A DNA stretch of 64,000 nucleotides, taken from positions 27,214,857 through 27,278,856 of the forward strand of contig OY741268.1 of assembly GCA_963514095.1 (NCBI GenBank), read 5' to 3'. Numbering within the stretch: the first letter of the stretch is position 1; every line of letters starts with the position of its first letter. A program made the translations under genes and the position numbers. Shown piece after piece: positions 1-10,612 of the stretch. The stretch comes from Eutrigla gurnardus (Eukaryota > Chordata > Actinopteri > Perciformes > Triglidae). The notes below the pieces were generated by a model that saw nothing but the letters and a program-made list of their open reading frames with translations, ran no database searches and had not been told where the DNA came from.

Positions 1-498
1 GATTTCTAAAGATGAGTTCAAAAGTAAGAAGGAGACTTTTCAAAAGAGGTGTGCAATAGCAATCTGAACTTCTTCATAAAAGGTTTTTTTCAAAGTGAAT
101 ATTTGAATAAAAAAAAGTGCAAGACCTGCGAGGAGACATACAAATCTACACCTTCAAGAAACCTTATTAATGGAGTTGAAAACAGCAATTCTACTTAAAT
201 CTGTAGGAGCACTGTTCTCAAATCTGCTCCGTGGTCGAGTGTTTTCATACACACACACTTTCATTTTTGATCAAGTAAGAAAAGGCAAGGCCAGAGGTCT
301 GTTTGTGTAAGACGCTCAATAGAGGAAGTGGTGAGCGGTTGCTATGGTTACCAAGCGGAGTCAGACATCGACTGGAATAGCGGTACATGTGTGATTAGAT
401 ATTAGCGATCATTAATGCCTGCTAGAATTACTCTCACGGAGAATTAGGTTGCACTCCAGCCAGAAGACCGTCACTTTGACCGTCAATCCGTCCTCTGT
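1..498. other. Unannotated non-coding DNA
   Basis: No coding frame, RNA gene or repeat recognised, apart from one RFX-like motif listed separately. Confidence 0.5.
338..352 (+). promoter_or_regulatory. RFX/X-box-like motif
   Basis: GTTGCTATGGTTACC is an imperfect palindrome close to the RFX X-box (GTTGCC, short spacer, GGCAAC-like half). A related GTTGCTACGGCTAC lies at 2747-2760. The motif is short and no nearby promoter is evident, so function is unproven. Confidence 0.25.
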
Positions 499-549
499 GA
501 TGGATGGATGTATGGATGGATGGATGGATGGATGGATGGATGGATGGAT
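499..549 (+). repeat. (GATG)n tetranucleotide microsatellite
   Basis: About 12 GATG units with one interruption (GTAT). The short open frame through it, rich in MDGW, is an artefact of the repeat. Confidence 0.95.
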
Positions 550-1722
550 AGGACAGACAGACTGGAAGACAAGCCGCTGTCCTGCATGTTGTTGTTCTGA
601 GTCATGTGATCAAGTGTCCTGTGCTGCTATACGTTTAGATAAGACCCGATTCCACTGGTCGTGGAGTCTGCTTTGCCATGCATCAGGTGGATTTCAGTAG
701 AGAGGCCAGCATGGTTCCCCCAGGTGTGGGTGCTTGCAAAGGCAGCGTGAATGGGAAAACTGACACTCCGATGCAGCCCGTCACTCGGCGATGTATCGGC
801 TGCCAGCGTCGTCCCCGGAGCTGTGACCTGATCGGGGAGCAGGAAACCGATCCCTCGGCATGTTATGGACAGGGAGATGATGGAAACGCTGGAAGATATT
901 AGTCCTGGCAGACAGAGTATTTGTGTGCTGCACGTTTAGTAGCATTGGATGAGGGGGGGGGAATGTCTTCTGTTGATTGTATCTTAAAAGTGGCGGTGGC
1001 TGAAAACAGAGCAGCCAGTGATTAGGAAAGGAAAAATCTAAATAAATAATGTTTAATGAAATAAAAAATTACTGTTCAGTCAAAAAAACAGATAAGCCTT
1101 CAGTATTAATAACAAGCCTCAGAGACTAAAGTGACATTTCAAATGTTGGTGCTATTCTCCCCCCTCAAAGCACGGTAAAATACACAGATGAAAGGCTGAT
1201 TGGTCATGTGATTGTCGTCTGCCTAGCAACTGGTTGAGATCTGGAAAACATACTAATGTCCAACTAGTTTCCAGCCACTCCATTGAGCTTATTAAAGAAC
1301 TTTACATTTGCTGGTGAGATCTCATGCAGCTTAAATCTATGTTTGTTGTCTAGGCAGTGTGTATGCTGCTGCTTGCTTCAAACAGGGCCACATAAAGGGC
1401 CATATTAGGAGGCAAAGACGTGTTTTCACAAGTTAGCAGCATTAAAGAGAGGAGATTTAGCCCCGGTACTGTATGAGTCCCCTTGCAATAAGCAGCCATC
1501 GTTGCCTCATGAAATGTCTGAACGCACAGAGAATGTTAAGATGCTATTTGTGAAATCCAGATATCTTATTTAAAGTTGTACTCTGTAACATTTTCATCTA
1601 TTTAATCTTTTATTTAGTCTTTTAAGTTCCTATCTATCAAAGAGTGAGTTAAAACAATGGTGATTGATCACGTGACCCTCTAATGAAAGTGATGGTACTT
1701 GCTGTTTGCCGTGTCTGTGGCA
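550..1722. other. Unannotated non-coding DNA
   Basis: Unique-looking sequence of mixed composition. The 74-codon frame at 678-902 has no recognisable domain and no convincing splice context. Confidence 0.5.
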
Positions 1723-1770
1723 ATATTATATATTTATATTATTAATTATTATTAATTATTATATATAATT
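1723..1770. repeat. AT-rich low-complexity tract
   Basis: ATATT/ATTAATT-type simple sequence of about 48 bp, with no other signal. Confidence 0.85.
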
Positions 1771-2921
1771 AGTGAAACTTTTTCCAGTCAGCAGCGTTTG
1801 GTCTCCCAGGTGGAGCTACTCACAAATATGCTGCATTTACTTGTAATCAGAAATTGGTAACTTCCAACTGCTGAGTCAGGCTCCCTCTAGTCTAAAGTGT
1901 TTGATACATTTCATTACTGCTGACTCACAATGGAGGATCAACAGCAGAGAAAGAGGACCATTCAACTTCCAGTCCAAGAAAAAGAAACAAACTAAAAGAG
2001 GTGAAGAAGGAAAGTCATCAAGAAGCAAAGTGACTCCAACAAGGGAAAACACGGACCTCTTTATGGAGCATTTGAAGGTATCATGCAGATGAGAGACAGT
2101 CCACACTGTTGGGTGAGGAAGATGAGTCCCAGAGGCTCGCCTGCAGTTCCATCTACTGCCAGAGAGGCCGCTAGAAGCAACGCAGCTCAAATCTTAAGGT
2201 TTTCAACTTTAAAAAGAAAAGTGTGCCACCAATATTTTTACACTAAGCTTTTTTCTTCCTTTTCTTTGGTTTTACTACATGTTGTTCAAACAGGGAAAAG
2301 TGTGGCAGCTGCACGCCATTTACTCAGGCGATGATTTTCCCAGTTGCTGCAGCCACTTTTGTGCAAAGTGAATCCAGGTGGCCATTGTTTTTGCCAAAGC
2401 ACAGTGCAGGAAATGTTTACAACAGTGAACGTCTATTAATGACTCGCTTGACTGACAGTTGTTTGAATGCGGCCGTCGACGCTCGTTTTGCCAGATTAAT
2501 TTCTTGGATGATTGATGCTGCGGCGCCTTATTTGTGAAGTTGCCGTGAGCTTCTTTAAAACTGGATGATTTGCGGTCTTGACAACCCGTTGAAGAGAAAG
2601 GTGTCAAGTAAGTTAGTGAAATGTTTGCCCATTGTTTAAATCATTTAAGTTTCAAAGTAAGAATTGTGAAATGATGATTTAAATGCTAATTAGAGCACAT
2701 GTGACCACACAGCAGGATATATTGATGAAGACTCTGGGTGAGGGCGGTTGCTACGGCTACACCGGCAGAAACTAATTAGATCCTGAGTCAAAGAGACACA
2801 GAGACAACAATAGTTAACTATTGTGAACAGGAATAAAATAGTTTTCGTAGCACGGCTAATTAATCAGGCGTCACAGTGTGTCTACAGAAGTATTTCACAA
2901 ACTAAACAATAAAGCCGCGGT
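1771..2921. other. Unannotated non-coding DNA with overlapping chance frames
   Basis: Open frames of 60-104 codons occur on both strands over the same bases (1876-2190 minus; 1901-2092 and 2083-2334 plus). Mutual overlap and absence of recognisable domains argue they are chance. An RFX-like GTTGCTACGGCTAC is at 2747-2760. Confidence 0.5.
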
Positions 2922-3062
2922 GGAATGCAGCTAAGTACATTTACACTGTATACAATATTTCCATTCTTTGCTACTTCATACTTCTACTCCACTACATTCC
3001 AGGGGGGAAATACTGCGTTATATGTTTTACTCCACTCATTTTTTACACTTACAGTTAGGAGT
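2922..3062 (+). repeat. Dispersed teleost repeat, AAGTACATTTAC family (copy 1)
   Basis: Begins near GGTGGAATGCAGCTAAGTAC and continues with CATACTTCTACTCCACTACA and ACTCCACTC blocks. A second copy in the same orientation is at 22953-23110, with matching GTGGAATG.A.CTAAGTACATTTAC and TTCTACTCCACTACA. Copies with this theme are, from memory, common in teleost genomes. The class is uncertain (likely a non-autonomous DNA transposon). Confidence 0.7.
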
Positions 3063-3235
3063 TAATCATATGCTTATATGATAATAATCGGAAATCAATT
3101 TCTTTGAAACTTTATATCAAAATCCTGTATTTTTTTGTGACCATACAAACAAAAACAAAGTATGAGGCGCCGAGAAAGCTAGTACCAACCAATTATACTG
3201 GTAATGGAGTATTGTTTTTGTTAGATTAAGATTGA
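3063..3235. other. AT-rich spacer
   Basis: AT-rich sequence between two repeats; nothing recognised. Confidence 0.4.
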
Positions 3236-3483
3236 TATCTGCAGTACACATTTGAGCCACATGAGGGAGCCTGAATGTTCGTATGGTTCTGATAAGTGTA
3301 GCCTACTACAACATTTAATCAGATTTTAAGGATAGAAAGGCCTCCTAACTGACTTTTTTCACCATATTCCCAGAACCGTCCCGAAATACAACTTACGGCA
3401 AGCAATGATTTTGCAATTTTTCTACATCATTATTCATTAAAATCATTCAAAGCAACCTTAAACACAAATTAAACATTAAAAGA

Positions 3484-3775
3484 GCCTGGCGACGGCACAC
3501 CAGCATAGAAGAAGAGCGAGAGAAATGTTGGTGTCAGCGCACCAGTAGGAAACAAATTATTCGCTCCAAAAGTTTTGGTGTCAGTGAACAATAGTCATAA
3601 CATCAGAAAGAGAGCGAACGAGCAGTCGGTGTCAGCGCACCAGCACTAAATTGTTTTCCCATTCACACGAAATGTGCAAAAACATATTGATAACCGCACA
3701 CAAGGAGCACCTGGCGACGGCGCTCCAGGATAAAGAAATAAAAAAAGGGAGAAATATTGATGTCAGCACACAGCA
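3484..3775 (+). repeat. Degenerate ~49-bp tandem repeat with GGTGTCAGCGCACCAG core
   Basis: The core GGTGTCAGCGCACCAG occurs at 3530 and 3628, with diverged copies at 3577 and 3758. Spacings are 47, 51 and 130 bp. A partner block, CCTGGCGACGGC, occurs near 3485 and 3711. GA-rich linkers separate the cores. Confidence 0.65.
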
Positions 3776-4505
3776 GCCTTCCATCAGACAACATATCCAA
3801 AGCCAATAAAAGAGATACAAAAAGCATAATAAATTAATATGAGGGCTTTATATCGGGTGTCATTTTTAAAATTCAAAGCATCTATTGAAGTTTTTTGAAT
3901 GATGCTCAAATGTCATGTATTTTTATGTCTCATGGCCCCAAAAAAATGGGAAAAATAGGATTTGGTGTTATTATGGTTATCTAAATGCAATTTATGATGC
4001 TTTTTCATTGCTGCCAGATTGTCCCTTTGTAGGCCACACATATGAACAGGAGCAGAACATTTTGCAACTATTATTTTGGACTGAGAAAATTACAGAAAGT
4101 AGGCACTTACTTTATTAGTAGATGAAGTCCATTCACTTCCCTCTGGATAAACGATGTTCCTCAGTTATACTAATAATATCTCTCATAGCGGCCCTTCTCC
4201 TGCACATCAATAACCTAATTAGCTTTACAGACATCATCCCTCGGACTGGTTGTAAACAGTTCGCTGTTATCTTGACAGACGCATCTGTGAGCCTTGTTTG
4301 TAATGTGGAGGACGCTGCTAACTGTTAAACGATGACGCTCTTGAACATCCCCAGTTTTGCGTTGGTTACCTTTGCACTGCGCCACCACGGAGCTAGTCCA
4401 GGCCGCGTCAATGACAGCGGACGTCGGCCGTGGGTTTCCAAGGTCCGGCGGCGGTCTGGGTCGGTTGTTCAGGTCACAATACTCACATCGCCAGACCTGC
4501 AAGAC

Positions 4506-4635
4506 TAGCCCGCTAAGATAGCCCGCTAAGATAGCCCGCTAAAGTAGCCCGCTAAAGTAGCCCGCTAAGATAGCCCGCTAAGCTAGCCCACTAAAGTAGC
4601 CCGCTAAGCTAGCCCGCTAAACTAGCCCGCTAACC
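4506..4635 (+). repeat. 13-bp minisatellite, 10 units
   Basis: Ten head-to-tail units of TAGCCCGCTAARN fill exactly 130 bp. Variation is almost confined to the last two or three bases of each unit. It lies inside the 2-kb foldback element. Confidence 0.95.
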
Positions 4636-4710
4636 GCAACTGAACGTCGCGAGAGGGCGCAGCGTTCGAACGTATGACAACAGACTACGCATGCGCGAAT
4701 CCACGCAATC

Positions 4711-4736
4711 GTTTAACCTATGAACATAGGTTAAAC
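4711..4736. repeat. 26-bp palindrome
   Basis: GTTTAACCTATG and its reverse complement flank a central AA, giving perfect 12-bp arms. It lies just downstream of a CpG-rich stretch in the foldback element. Confidence 0.85.
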
Positions 4737-4924
4737 CCCTTGGTTTTGACCCCTTTTATGCCAGAAACCTCTTAACCTTTAGGCAACAAAACCTACTTGC
4801 TTAGGTTTAGAAAAATATATTTTTATATTATATATTTATATAATATACCGGTAAATATATTATATATATGTTTTTTACTTTAAAACATCCTGAAGGCAAG
4901 TGGCAAGTTTCCCAAACGTTGCTA

Positions 4925-5031
4925 CTCTTTATAATAATATAAGGCGATACAAAAATGGCATAGATGCATAAACAAACCTTCCTGAGCATCTTTACTGCCA
5001 TTTTTGTATCGCCTTATATTATTATAAAGAG
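4925..5031. mobile_element. 107-bp perfect-arm hairpin (MITE-like)
   Basis: Positions 4925-4960 are the exact reverse complement of 4996-5031 (36 bp, includes GGCGATACAAAAATGGCA), around a 35-nt loop. Perfect arms in otherwise diverged repeat DNA suggest recent insertion or gene conversion. No clear target duplication flanks it. Confidence 0.7.
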
Positions 5032-5247
5032 ATGTATGTTTGATAAATTACAATATTTGTTAAATTTTTGAAAGCATAAAATGTATAAATGACAAAATAA
5101 ATGCATTTAAGCGGAATTAACAGGTTTTCGTTTGCTGCCTCTCACCAGTTAAAGAAACACATGTACGCTAGCCTTTATGTTATAAGTAGGCAACAAATAT
5201 AAGAACAATATGGCTCCCTCATGTGGCTCAAATATGTACTGCAGATA

Positions 5248-6938
5248 AAGTGTTAAACTCTGCAAATGTATTCGGCGACCCTTATAAAATGTCCTGCGAC
5301 CCATCTATGAGTCCCAACCCGCTCTTTGGGAATTCATAAAATGATATCAATGTAAATTCACTGTATCACCATTGTGATAAAGGCACCGGACTTTATTATA
5401 TAGCATCTGTAAAGCCATTGCTTCCCACCTACTTGATGCTACCGTTACAGTATTTTCCCTAACAGCAGTAGTTTGACAAAGAGACAGGCAGAACTTCAAA
5501 GAGGTGTTTAACAGGTTTCTTGAGAGAGTCTTAGTTGAGCTAAGCTCCGACTGTTTCTACCACGCAGACAAAGACACACATACACACACACACACTAAGA
5601 GACGACGTCACACATTGTCACAAAAATTGCGCACGCTTGTCACACATACCGGAGCGCGCAAAAATACTCGCACAACAAGCCATACATGAGTGAGAGTCAG
5701 GCAGCTGTCTGTGTCGGCCTGTGATTTCCCTGGAAATGTGAGGAAAAGAGTGCGCGGGACTGAAAGGGACTGTAACTAAAACAGGAGGGGGTCCCGCTGA
5801 AACGCTTCTCTTCTTCTGCGCGGAGCCAGCGGGGAGGCATTCAGAGAAAAATACAACCGTTTTCAAACAAGTGGTTGTGAACGAATCCCTCTGGAACTTT
5901 TAGTTTTAAACATGTTGTGGCGTCCTGCGTGTAATTCTGCACACACGCTCGGGGGAAGTGATTACACATGAATGCATACGTCCTCTTCATACTTAGGGAT
6001 GCATAATAAGCATTTTATAAAAGGGGGGAGGGGGGAAATAGATGTTTTTTAATAAGACATGGAAGGATGCTCAACACATGTTGTTCTGTCAGCAGTGCAG
6101 CCTTGCAGCCGGGGGTCTCAGGTGTGAACCGCAATAAGCCAGTCAGGCTTTTATGTGTTGATCACAGAAGCCTCTTTAAGAGTCCTCTCCTCACTATATC
6201 GTATGAGGGTGGTGTTTCTGTGATTATTACCAGCCGTGACAGTGTGTAGCTGCTATTGTGTGTGTGTGTGTGTCATCGTGGCTGAATGTGATCCTGGAGA
6301 CACATACCGTAGCGGAAACCACCACGGAAGCGGTTTTGATTACTTTGGCATCCGATGTTTAAATGCTTGTCTGTCTGTGGACAGATTTTGCAAGATTACA
6401 ACAATTTTACAGCGTAGTTGAGATCAAAATGAAGGTTTAATTTGAAGGTGGGTGTGTGCTGAGTAATGGCACCGAAGGTAGGGGGAGTAGGAAGTGGAGT
6501 ATGTGGAAAGGGTTGATATGAGGAACAGAAACGTATCCATGGTACAATGCCAACCGTTTTTATTCTGGCGTCGGGCTCGTGTTATCCCACAGCAAGACAG
6601 TCTCTTATTTGTCTGTTTGTCATGGACCTGACACACACTTCCTCAGGCGTACGGCAAACACCTCTTTGAAATTCATATGGAAATGTGTTTTTGTTCGGCT
6701 GATCTCGCCTCCTAACTGCCACCCTTTGGGTGGAAAAACAACCATCCAGGGTCCAATCTGCCAGTGTTTGTATTTGTTTGTGTATTCGTGCACTAGCCTG
6801 GGTGTTCATATTGTTACCTGTCTGCATATGTGTCCACTCTGCACTTAAATCCTGAGCCGGGATTGAAGGACAAAAAAGGAGGGAGGGGGAGGTGATGGGC
6901 TCCGCTAACAAATCGACAAAATGCCACGGCAGAGCGAG

Positions 6939-6940
<2 letters not shown>
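5248..6940. other. Unannotated non-coding DNA with small CA/GT runs
   Basis: Small simple repeats occur at 5574-5595 (CA) and 6257-6273 (GT). The start (5270-5330) has a GGGTCGC-like string in reverse orientation, reminiscent of degraded transposon termini. No gene recognised. Confidence 0.45.

Positions 6941-6973
<33 letters not shown>
6941..6973 (+). repeat. (GT)n microsatellite
   Basis: About 16 uninterrupted GT units. Confidence 0.97.
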
Positions 6974-6976
<3 letters not shown>

Positions 6977-7975
6977 CCGGGGAAGTGAAGATGCAGGAAA
7001 AGCAAATTGAATCAACTGCCTTTTTCTATTTGTTGAAATGTGTGTGAGCAATTTAGGGGGAAATCTTTTGATAAAGAAGCACTTCCCGCTGTTTTTTTTT
7101 CTCTCTTCTGAATTTTGATTTCAATCAAGTTCTTAAGGAGACCCGACCAGACACACCTCGTCCTGTTAACGCGCTGAGAAAACGAGAAAATAGCCAAATG
7201 TGTGATGAAAATGAGCCTATGACTATAACAGCAGCTCTCTTTAACTGCGTTTCGGAGACGTCTTCGTACGGATCCTACAGTTGACCCCGTTTCCTCGTGC
7301 TTTTATGTCAGTCGCCTCTTTTATCTGACGGCGGTACATCTTGTGTAGGAACCTTCCTCCCATGGCGCCACCTCGGCTCGCTCTTCATCTGCACTCGGGT
7401 CTGCTGTCGTCAGATATTCTCTCGTCAGATTACTTCACAGGTGTACTTCTCAAATACTTTGGTGTCATCGAGGCCCGTGGTGGACTCGATCTCTCAGCTC
7501 CTGATCCTCCAGGGTGTTTTTTAGTGTTTAAGGGGAGACAAACATACAATTACTTTTTGTTTTCTAAAAAGATTTATGTTTAAATATGCAAATATGGCAT
7601 ATTGCACAGAAATCTGAACATTGGATAAAGTCAGTCAACATACTTGTTTCATTTCTTCAAAAGCCATAACAATTCCCCCATTCTTTTAATAATCTAATGT
7701 TTTAATAATCCGGTTATAGATGATATACGAGCAAACGCCTGTAAAAACCATCAGAATATAGATATGAATGAAACTGGAAAGTTTAGTAAATGTAAGTCCA
7801 GATCTATTTTTTCTCCTTAAATACACGTATTGTGAAGAATCCCATACATTTTGCTGGAAACAACAGGTGAATAGAGTAAAAATAACTTAACGATATCACC
7901 GTGACACTTCCCCAGTTAATTACATTACTGTCCTTTTTTTCCACTTATTATTTTCGTCTCTTGTATGTTGTCTTT
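6974..7975. other. Unannotated non-coding DNA
   Basis: No gene or repeat recognised. The two overlapping plus frames near 7297-7583 have no domain and no splice context. Confidence 0.5.
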
Positions 7976-8056
7976 GTTTTTATCGCTTTGATTGTAATGT
8001 ATTGCACGGTGTCCTTGAGTGCCAAGAAAATACAATACAATGTATTATTACTTATC
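7976..8056 (+). mobile_element. LINE-like 3' tail fragment
   Basis: The sequence GGTGTCCTTGAGTGCCAAG followed by AATACAATACAATGTATTATTACTT resembles the conserved 3' end of teleost CR1/L2-group LINEs and their SINEs (a ...CCTTGAGTG... block, then a short AATGTATTATT tail). Only the tail is visible; no reverse transcriptase frame lies upstream. Confidence 0.4.
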
Positions 8057-8319
8057 AAGGCAATTGTTTTCTCTATGTAATAATATGCAAATGACACATT
8101 ATCTGATGCTTACTTTCGTCGAATTCAAGGGAAACCTACAGACTCAAATAAACAAAATTGTGTAGATAAATATACATCAAACATGAAAATGTGTATTTTG
8201 TATGTTTTTCAAGCAGCTTTTCATCAACTTGACTTTAATCACATTCCTCGTAGTGTCAGCAGTTCATGTGTCCACTGTTGGCAGCTTGATACAACAGCTG
8301 AATATCTAAAGGACATATC

Positions 8320-8495
8320 TGGCTGTTTTTTTTGTTTGTTTGTTTTTTTTTTGCAAAGTCTAACGGAATCAATAAGAAAAAACAAATTGTAAATTTAAAA
8401 AATGTATAAAAATTCCCCTCAAATGCAGTAGAACTAAAGTAATGCGCCTGTTACCTTACATATATTTGTTTTAAAATGTAGGAAGCTAAAGTGTC
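8320..8495 (+). mobile_element. Fragment of hAT-type MITE (relative of 11957-12307)
   Basis: Shares TCCCCTCAAATG, a diverged GAACTAAAGTA, GCCTGTT and TTAAAATGTAG blocks in the same order as 12121-12252, with the same T-rich stretch upstream. Both ends are missing. Confidence 0.6.
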
Positions 8496-8498
8496 TGA

Positions 8499-8580
8499 GT
8501 ATCTGTCATACTGTAATACCTGTCGTACCCGTCATACCTGTCTTACGGTTGTACCTGTCTTACCGTCGTACCTGTCGTGT
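8499..8580 (+). repeat. Degenerate 17-18-bp tandem repeat
   Basis: TACCTGTC recurs at 8517, 8535, 8552 and 8569 (spacing 18, 17, 17), each followed by a diverged G/TTACCGTC-like half. Confidence 0.75.
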
Positions 8581-10427
8581 TAATGTCTCTGTGGTTCTCC
8601 TGAGTAACCGTGGAAACCCCGGCTGGTTTGCAGCTGTTCCACGTGGCCCTCTGATAGTTTGACTCTCCCGCCGCTAATTGTCCTCCCTTTTCTTCACCGC
8701 CACCCGCCCACGTTTACCCCCCCCCCCCATCAGAAAGAAATGCCATTGTCTTCACATCTGTGCTTTGTGACGATCTGACTCATGCAGAACAGCAGCGGGG
8801 ATTACTCATTACCTTGAGATATGTCAGACTCAATGGTTATTGTTGCTTGGGGGGATTTGCCTTTTAAGTTCGGCTCTTATATGGTTTTGCTGCAGAAAGT
8901 TCTTCAGTCACGGGTCTTTTTTTATATTATTTTGTTGATGCTTGGTAATGCTGAGCGTTCAACGCGCGGGGACTCCAAAGCATTCTTGTAGAAATTAATA
9001 GCGGCAGCATTAAGTGTGTAGAGTCATTAAAGTGAATGGGAAGTCCTGCAACAAGCTGTGTCTGCGTTACAGAAGTTGAGTTTCCAGTAGACAGACGCAG
9101 TGATTATTCTGAGCACACAAAACACCATAAGTATTTATGGGAAGGCCCATCATTAGCTCCGTCCGCTGTATCCTGTATCGCCAGCGTGCGAGTCGGGTTT
9201 CCAGGAGACGGGGCTCGGCAGTCTCAACATAAGAAGGGCCCTAAATGACGCCTGTCAGTTGATATAGCGTCCAGTTCCTGGAGCCACCGGTCTGGTCCGG
9301 TAAGGGGCTTGCCAGTAGTAATGAAAGATGTCGGCGAAGGGCGAAGCCTTTTTTTTAGTACCGTAAACCCTCACGTTTCACCTCCCACACTGCTAACACG
9401 ACTTTATTTGTAACACTGGATTAAGGTTGTAATATCTTACTGCTGGCAGCAGGATGCTGGCATGGTAACGCCATGACAACTGCTTTGGTTTCACCAAAAA
9501 AATAAATTAAAAAAAGCCTCCATGGGATGGCAGTTACAAATGAGCACAAGAAACGTGATTATTTCATATTTGGACGGTAATGAAAAGATCCGACCGGCGT
9601 TGGAGGAAAATATTTGGCAAAAAAGTAACAGATGGGAGGCAGGAGTATTGAATCTTGCCTTTTGGTTTTGCCCTCACTATAATAGGCTTATTATGGTCTG
9701 CAGGTGCCCTTGGAGAAAAACCGTAGACTCCACAGCCAATCACAGCGTGCCTTGGTTGGCCACAGCTGAGCTCGAGACCAGGGTCAAAACCTGGCAGGTG
9801 GCGTTCTACAGCTGCCGCGGCACATCATCTCTCAGTTAAGCCATAACAAAGATTAGCGGTGGGACCGCTTCGCTCCTTATGTGCCGGCGTTAAAGGCGTT
9901 TAGAGAAATGTGCGCTTTAATCTACTGTACTATATACAGGAGTCGGTATTTATCATGCTTCAGCACGAGGATTTCCTCTTATCCCTGTGATCCAGGTGTA
10001 GGTGTCTCCAGAGGATACACCGCGTGCGATAATATGATTAGTTACAGGAAGTCATCCGGGTCGTGGTAATCATTTGAAAGCGGAGGAAACGTGTCAGACA
10101 TCTAGACAAGTCCTTTTGCTTACGATTAAAAAGAGGTAATACATGATTCTGCTGAAATTTAAAACCATTACGGTTCTTTTTGCATGGGACTCTCTCGGAT
10201 AATGTTCTGTTACTGTTTATAAAATATGTACTTGGCACTTTAACTTTATTTGTATTGTACAATGTGTTGTATTGTTAAGTCTGTATGTAAATGTCTTTAT
10301 GTTATATGTTTTATATGTTAACAGGTCTTAATGTCACAATCCGATAGATTTATGCCATTATCACCAGTTTTAATCATCATCAATTAATCATGTTTTGTCC
10401 ATCAGTTTGGTATGACAAACTCAAAAC
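8581..10427. other. Unannotated DNA, part possibly regulatory
   Basis: 8590-8840 and 8940-9300 have balanced composition, with GCTAATTG, GATTACTCATTACC and similar homeodomain-like words. A C run lies at 8717-8727. The 105-codon frame at 9522-9839 has no recognisable domain. No gene called. Confidence 0.35.
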
Positions 10428-10600
10428 ACTACATTACCCATGAGCCTTGAGTCATTGCCATTAAAATTGTGGTTCAGAGCAAAACAGCAGCATAATAATG
10501 CTTATTATTTAAGCTGCAGATTGTTTTTCTGTTTTTCCAAACATCTTAATTTCACCTTCAGAGGACTATAAGGCCAAAATGCATCGTGGGAGTCGTAGTT
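10428..10600. mobile_element. Small element bounded by inverted ZNF143-like motifs
   Basis: The left end is ACTACATTACCCATGAGCC (10428-10446). The right end is, in reverse complement, AACTACGACTCCCACGATGC (10581-10600). Both fit the ACTACAA-TTCCCA-ATGC motif bound by ZNF143/THAP11. The inverted arrangement about 170 bp apart suggests a MITE with motif-bearing ends; no target duplication was identified. Confidence 0.4.
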
Positions 10601-10612
10601 AACTTCTATTTG

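Larger units (their letters stand above)
3236..5247. mobile_element. 2-kb foldback / non-autonomous DNA element
   Basis: The outer ends are an inverted repeat. Positions 3236-3271 match the reverse complement of 5212-5247 at 35 of 36 bases (core CACATGAGGGAGCC). Similarity continues inward for about 20 bases at lower identity. The interior has no transposase frame I can recognise. It carries nested structures: a degenerate ~49-bp tandem repeat, a 13-bp minisatellite, a 26-bp palindrome and a 107-bp perfect hairpin. No target-site duplication was found, so the true ends could lie slightly outside. It could instead be two inverted copies of a shorter element with unrelated DNA between. Confidence 0.55.

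Noticed and set aside
4215..4502. 95-codon minus frame in the foldback element, considered as a transposase relic
   Set aside because: No zinc-finger spacing, catalytic motif or similarity to any transposase family I know.
5270..5330. GGGTCGC-type string as the end of another transposon
   Set aside because: Too short and diverged to define an end; no partner terminus or target duplication.
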